Assembly: GCA_963580455.1 (NCBI GenBank)
Contig: OY756963.1
Span: 14,341,555 to 14,405,554 of the forward strand
Source: Euonymus europaeus
Lineage: Eukaryota; Streptophyta; Magnoliopsida; Celastrales; Celastraceae
DNA: 64,000 bases
Direction of reading: 5' to 3'
In this document: positions 63,027 through 64,000 of the stretch, piece after piece
How the letters are laid out: every line of letters begins with the position of its first letter
Position numbering within the stretch: position 1 is the first letter of the stretch
Position numbers and translations under genes: made by a program
Notes under the pieces: generated by a model
The model's database searches: none
Told to the model about the DNA's origin: nothing
Seen by the model: only the letters and a program-made list of their open reading frames with translations

Positions 63027-64000
63027 CATGACTTCTTTCAAACCGCATTCTGCTCCAAAGACGGATTTCGGGAGTAGCACAAACTCTAATCCTCAATGAA
63101 TTACAGAATCTAGTAATCCCAAGCTTAAAGGGAAAACAATTCGTTTTTCGATTACTTTTGTTGGACTTCACTCTTTTACGGGGCATACAGAGTTATCTCA
63201 AGCTTCATGTCAACAATCCAGTGATTGGTCGCTTTGCTATGACGCGTGTCAATCGATTTCAAGTTTTGGACATGTCCTTGATTAGCAGATCCAAAGAATG
63301 GGCATCCAAGGATGCCCATCACTCAGGCCTACCTTACTTGTGTATTCCTCCACATCATAATGATGATATCTTCATCCCACGACCTTTGATTGCCGAGAGT
63401 ATTGGAAACATACATGTTAGATGGGGGGTCATCTTTGAACTCTAGAGGAGAAATTTTATATCTCAATGGCTTTTGGGACTGGTCCAAACAAGTTGCTAGA
63501 CTCCTCAAAGAGAGAGGCTTGGAGGACTTGTCACTAGCAGTTCAACCAGCTACGATGGAATATCATCATCCTTCTTCAGCATATCAGGCTCTATGTGAGG
63601 TATGGTGTCTTGAAACCAATACCTTTGTGACGAGGCATGGAGAAAATGGAATTTCTCTTTGGAAAATACGAGATATTTTTGGATTGTCCATACTTGGCGA
63701 CTACTATGAAGAAGTTATTCCGAGTTTTAGGGAACTCACTTACGGAAAGTCCCTTCTAAAATCTTGTCTACATTTGTTTAAAGCTTTTCAACATAGAGTC
63801 AAAAAGAAGAAAGTGGACAGAATCAAACATGCACACTGGATTAACTTTTGACTTAGTGGAGTTTCTCGAAAATCCAATCCACGAGCAGATTCAAGTTACA
63901 AGAAATTAACAAACTTAGGAATGTTTGAATTTATAAGGAGTGGGACAACAACTCGTGTGCGACAACCCATATTGATTCTGAACCAGAGTTTTTCTCTGAA
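63027..64000 (+). pseudogene. Plant mobile domain (PMD, aminotransferase-like) pseudogene, 3' end beyond window
   Basis: A first frame opens at 63027 (MTSFKPHSAPKTDF) but stops after 23 codons. A second frame, about 63158-63445, carries LCIPPHHNDDIFIPRPL and SIGNIHVRWG. A third, 63390-63851, carries the PMD signature: LYLNGFWDW (residues 23-31), LCEVWCLETNTF (68-79), ISLWKIRDIFGLSILG (88-103) and YYEEVIPS (105-112). The switch between the last two frames lies at a G6 run (63423-63428), consistent with a one-base insertion. The stop at 63849-63851 is TGA directly after HWINF, where the family often has an aromatic residue. The same frame is then open for about 49 more codons to the window end. 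PMD proteins occur both as host genes and inside plant transposons; the retroelement setting favours the second. Frame shifts and stops make a working protein unlikely. Confidence 0.72.

Noticed and set aside
1..64000. tRNA or rRNA genes
   Set aside because: No cloverleaf with A and B boxes or conserved rRNA stretch was seen. The tRNA-complementary sites found are retroelement primer sites.

Overview
The window is plant nuclear DNA, most likely from a eudicot, and from a satellite-rich (pericentromeric, centromeric or heterochromatic) region. No working protein gene, rRNA or tRNA is visible. About 44 kb is one satellite family (here family A): a 160-bp AT-rich monomer repeated head to tail roughly 275 times, always in the same orientation. 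About 5.4 kb more is a related but much more degenerate family B (about 169 bp). Everything else is LTR-retrotransposon debris, one MITE-like element and two decayed retroelement-type coding sequences. The species cannot be identified from what I can see.

Layout. 1-1600 is satellite A. 1601-3845 is a solo LTR with a 5-bp target duplication, inserted inside a monomer. 3846-46188 is satellite A again, built from overlapping higher-order duplications of 8, 9, 14, 16-18 and 28 monomers. 46189-48658 is a truncated minus-strand LTR element (internal fragment, primer site, LTR) sitting exactly between families A and B. 48660-50193 is satellite B. 50194-57236 is a stack of nested transposons: an LTR-like sequence was entered by a non-autonomous element with 422-bp LTRs (50755-55066), that element was entered by a 1.58-kb copia-type non-autonomous element (52885-54462), and the outer LTR was separately entered by a MITE-like element (55169-55628). 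57300-61207 is satellite B again. 61208-61884 is a gag-like pseudogene (minus), cut off by the satellite. 61885-62185 looks like an LTR edge with a polypurine tract. 63027-64000 is a broken plant-mobile-domain (PMD) gene (plus) running off the window.

How the parts relate. The left satellite is comparatively homogeneous and carries near-identical blocks, which implies recent unequal exchange. The right satellite is diverged, of irregular length and loaded with nested insertions. The window therefore looks like the edge of a satellite array, passing from an actively homogenised core to a decaying flank and then to retroelement DNA. Every retroelement whose orientation can be read lies on the minus strand relative to the satellite as written. 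Open reading frames inside the satellite are by-products of a 160-bp unit (53 codons plus one base) and are not annotated as genes.
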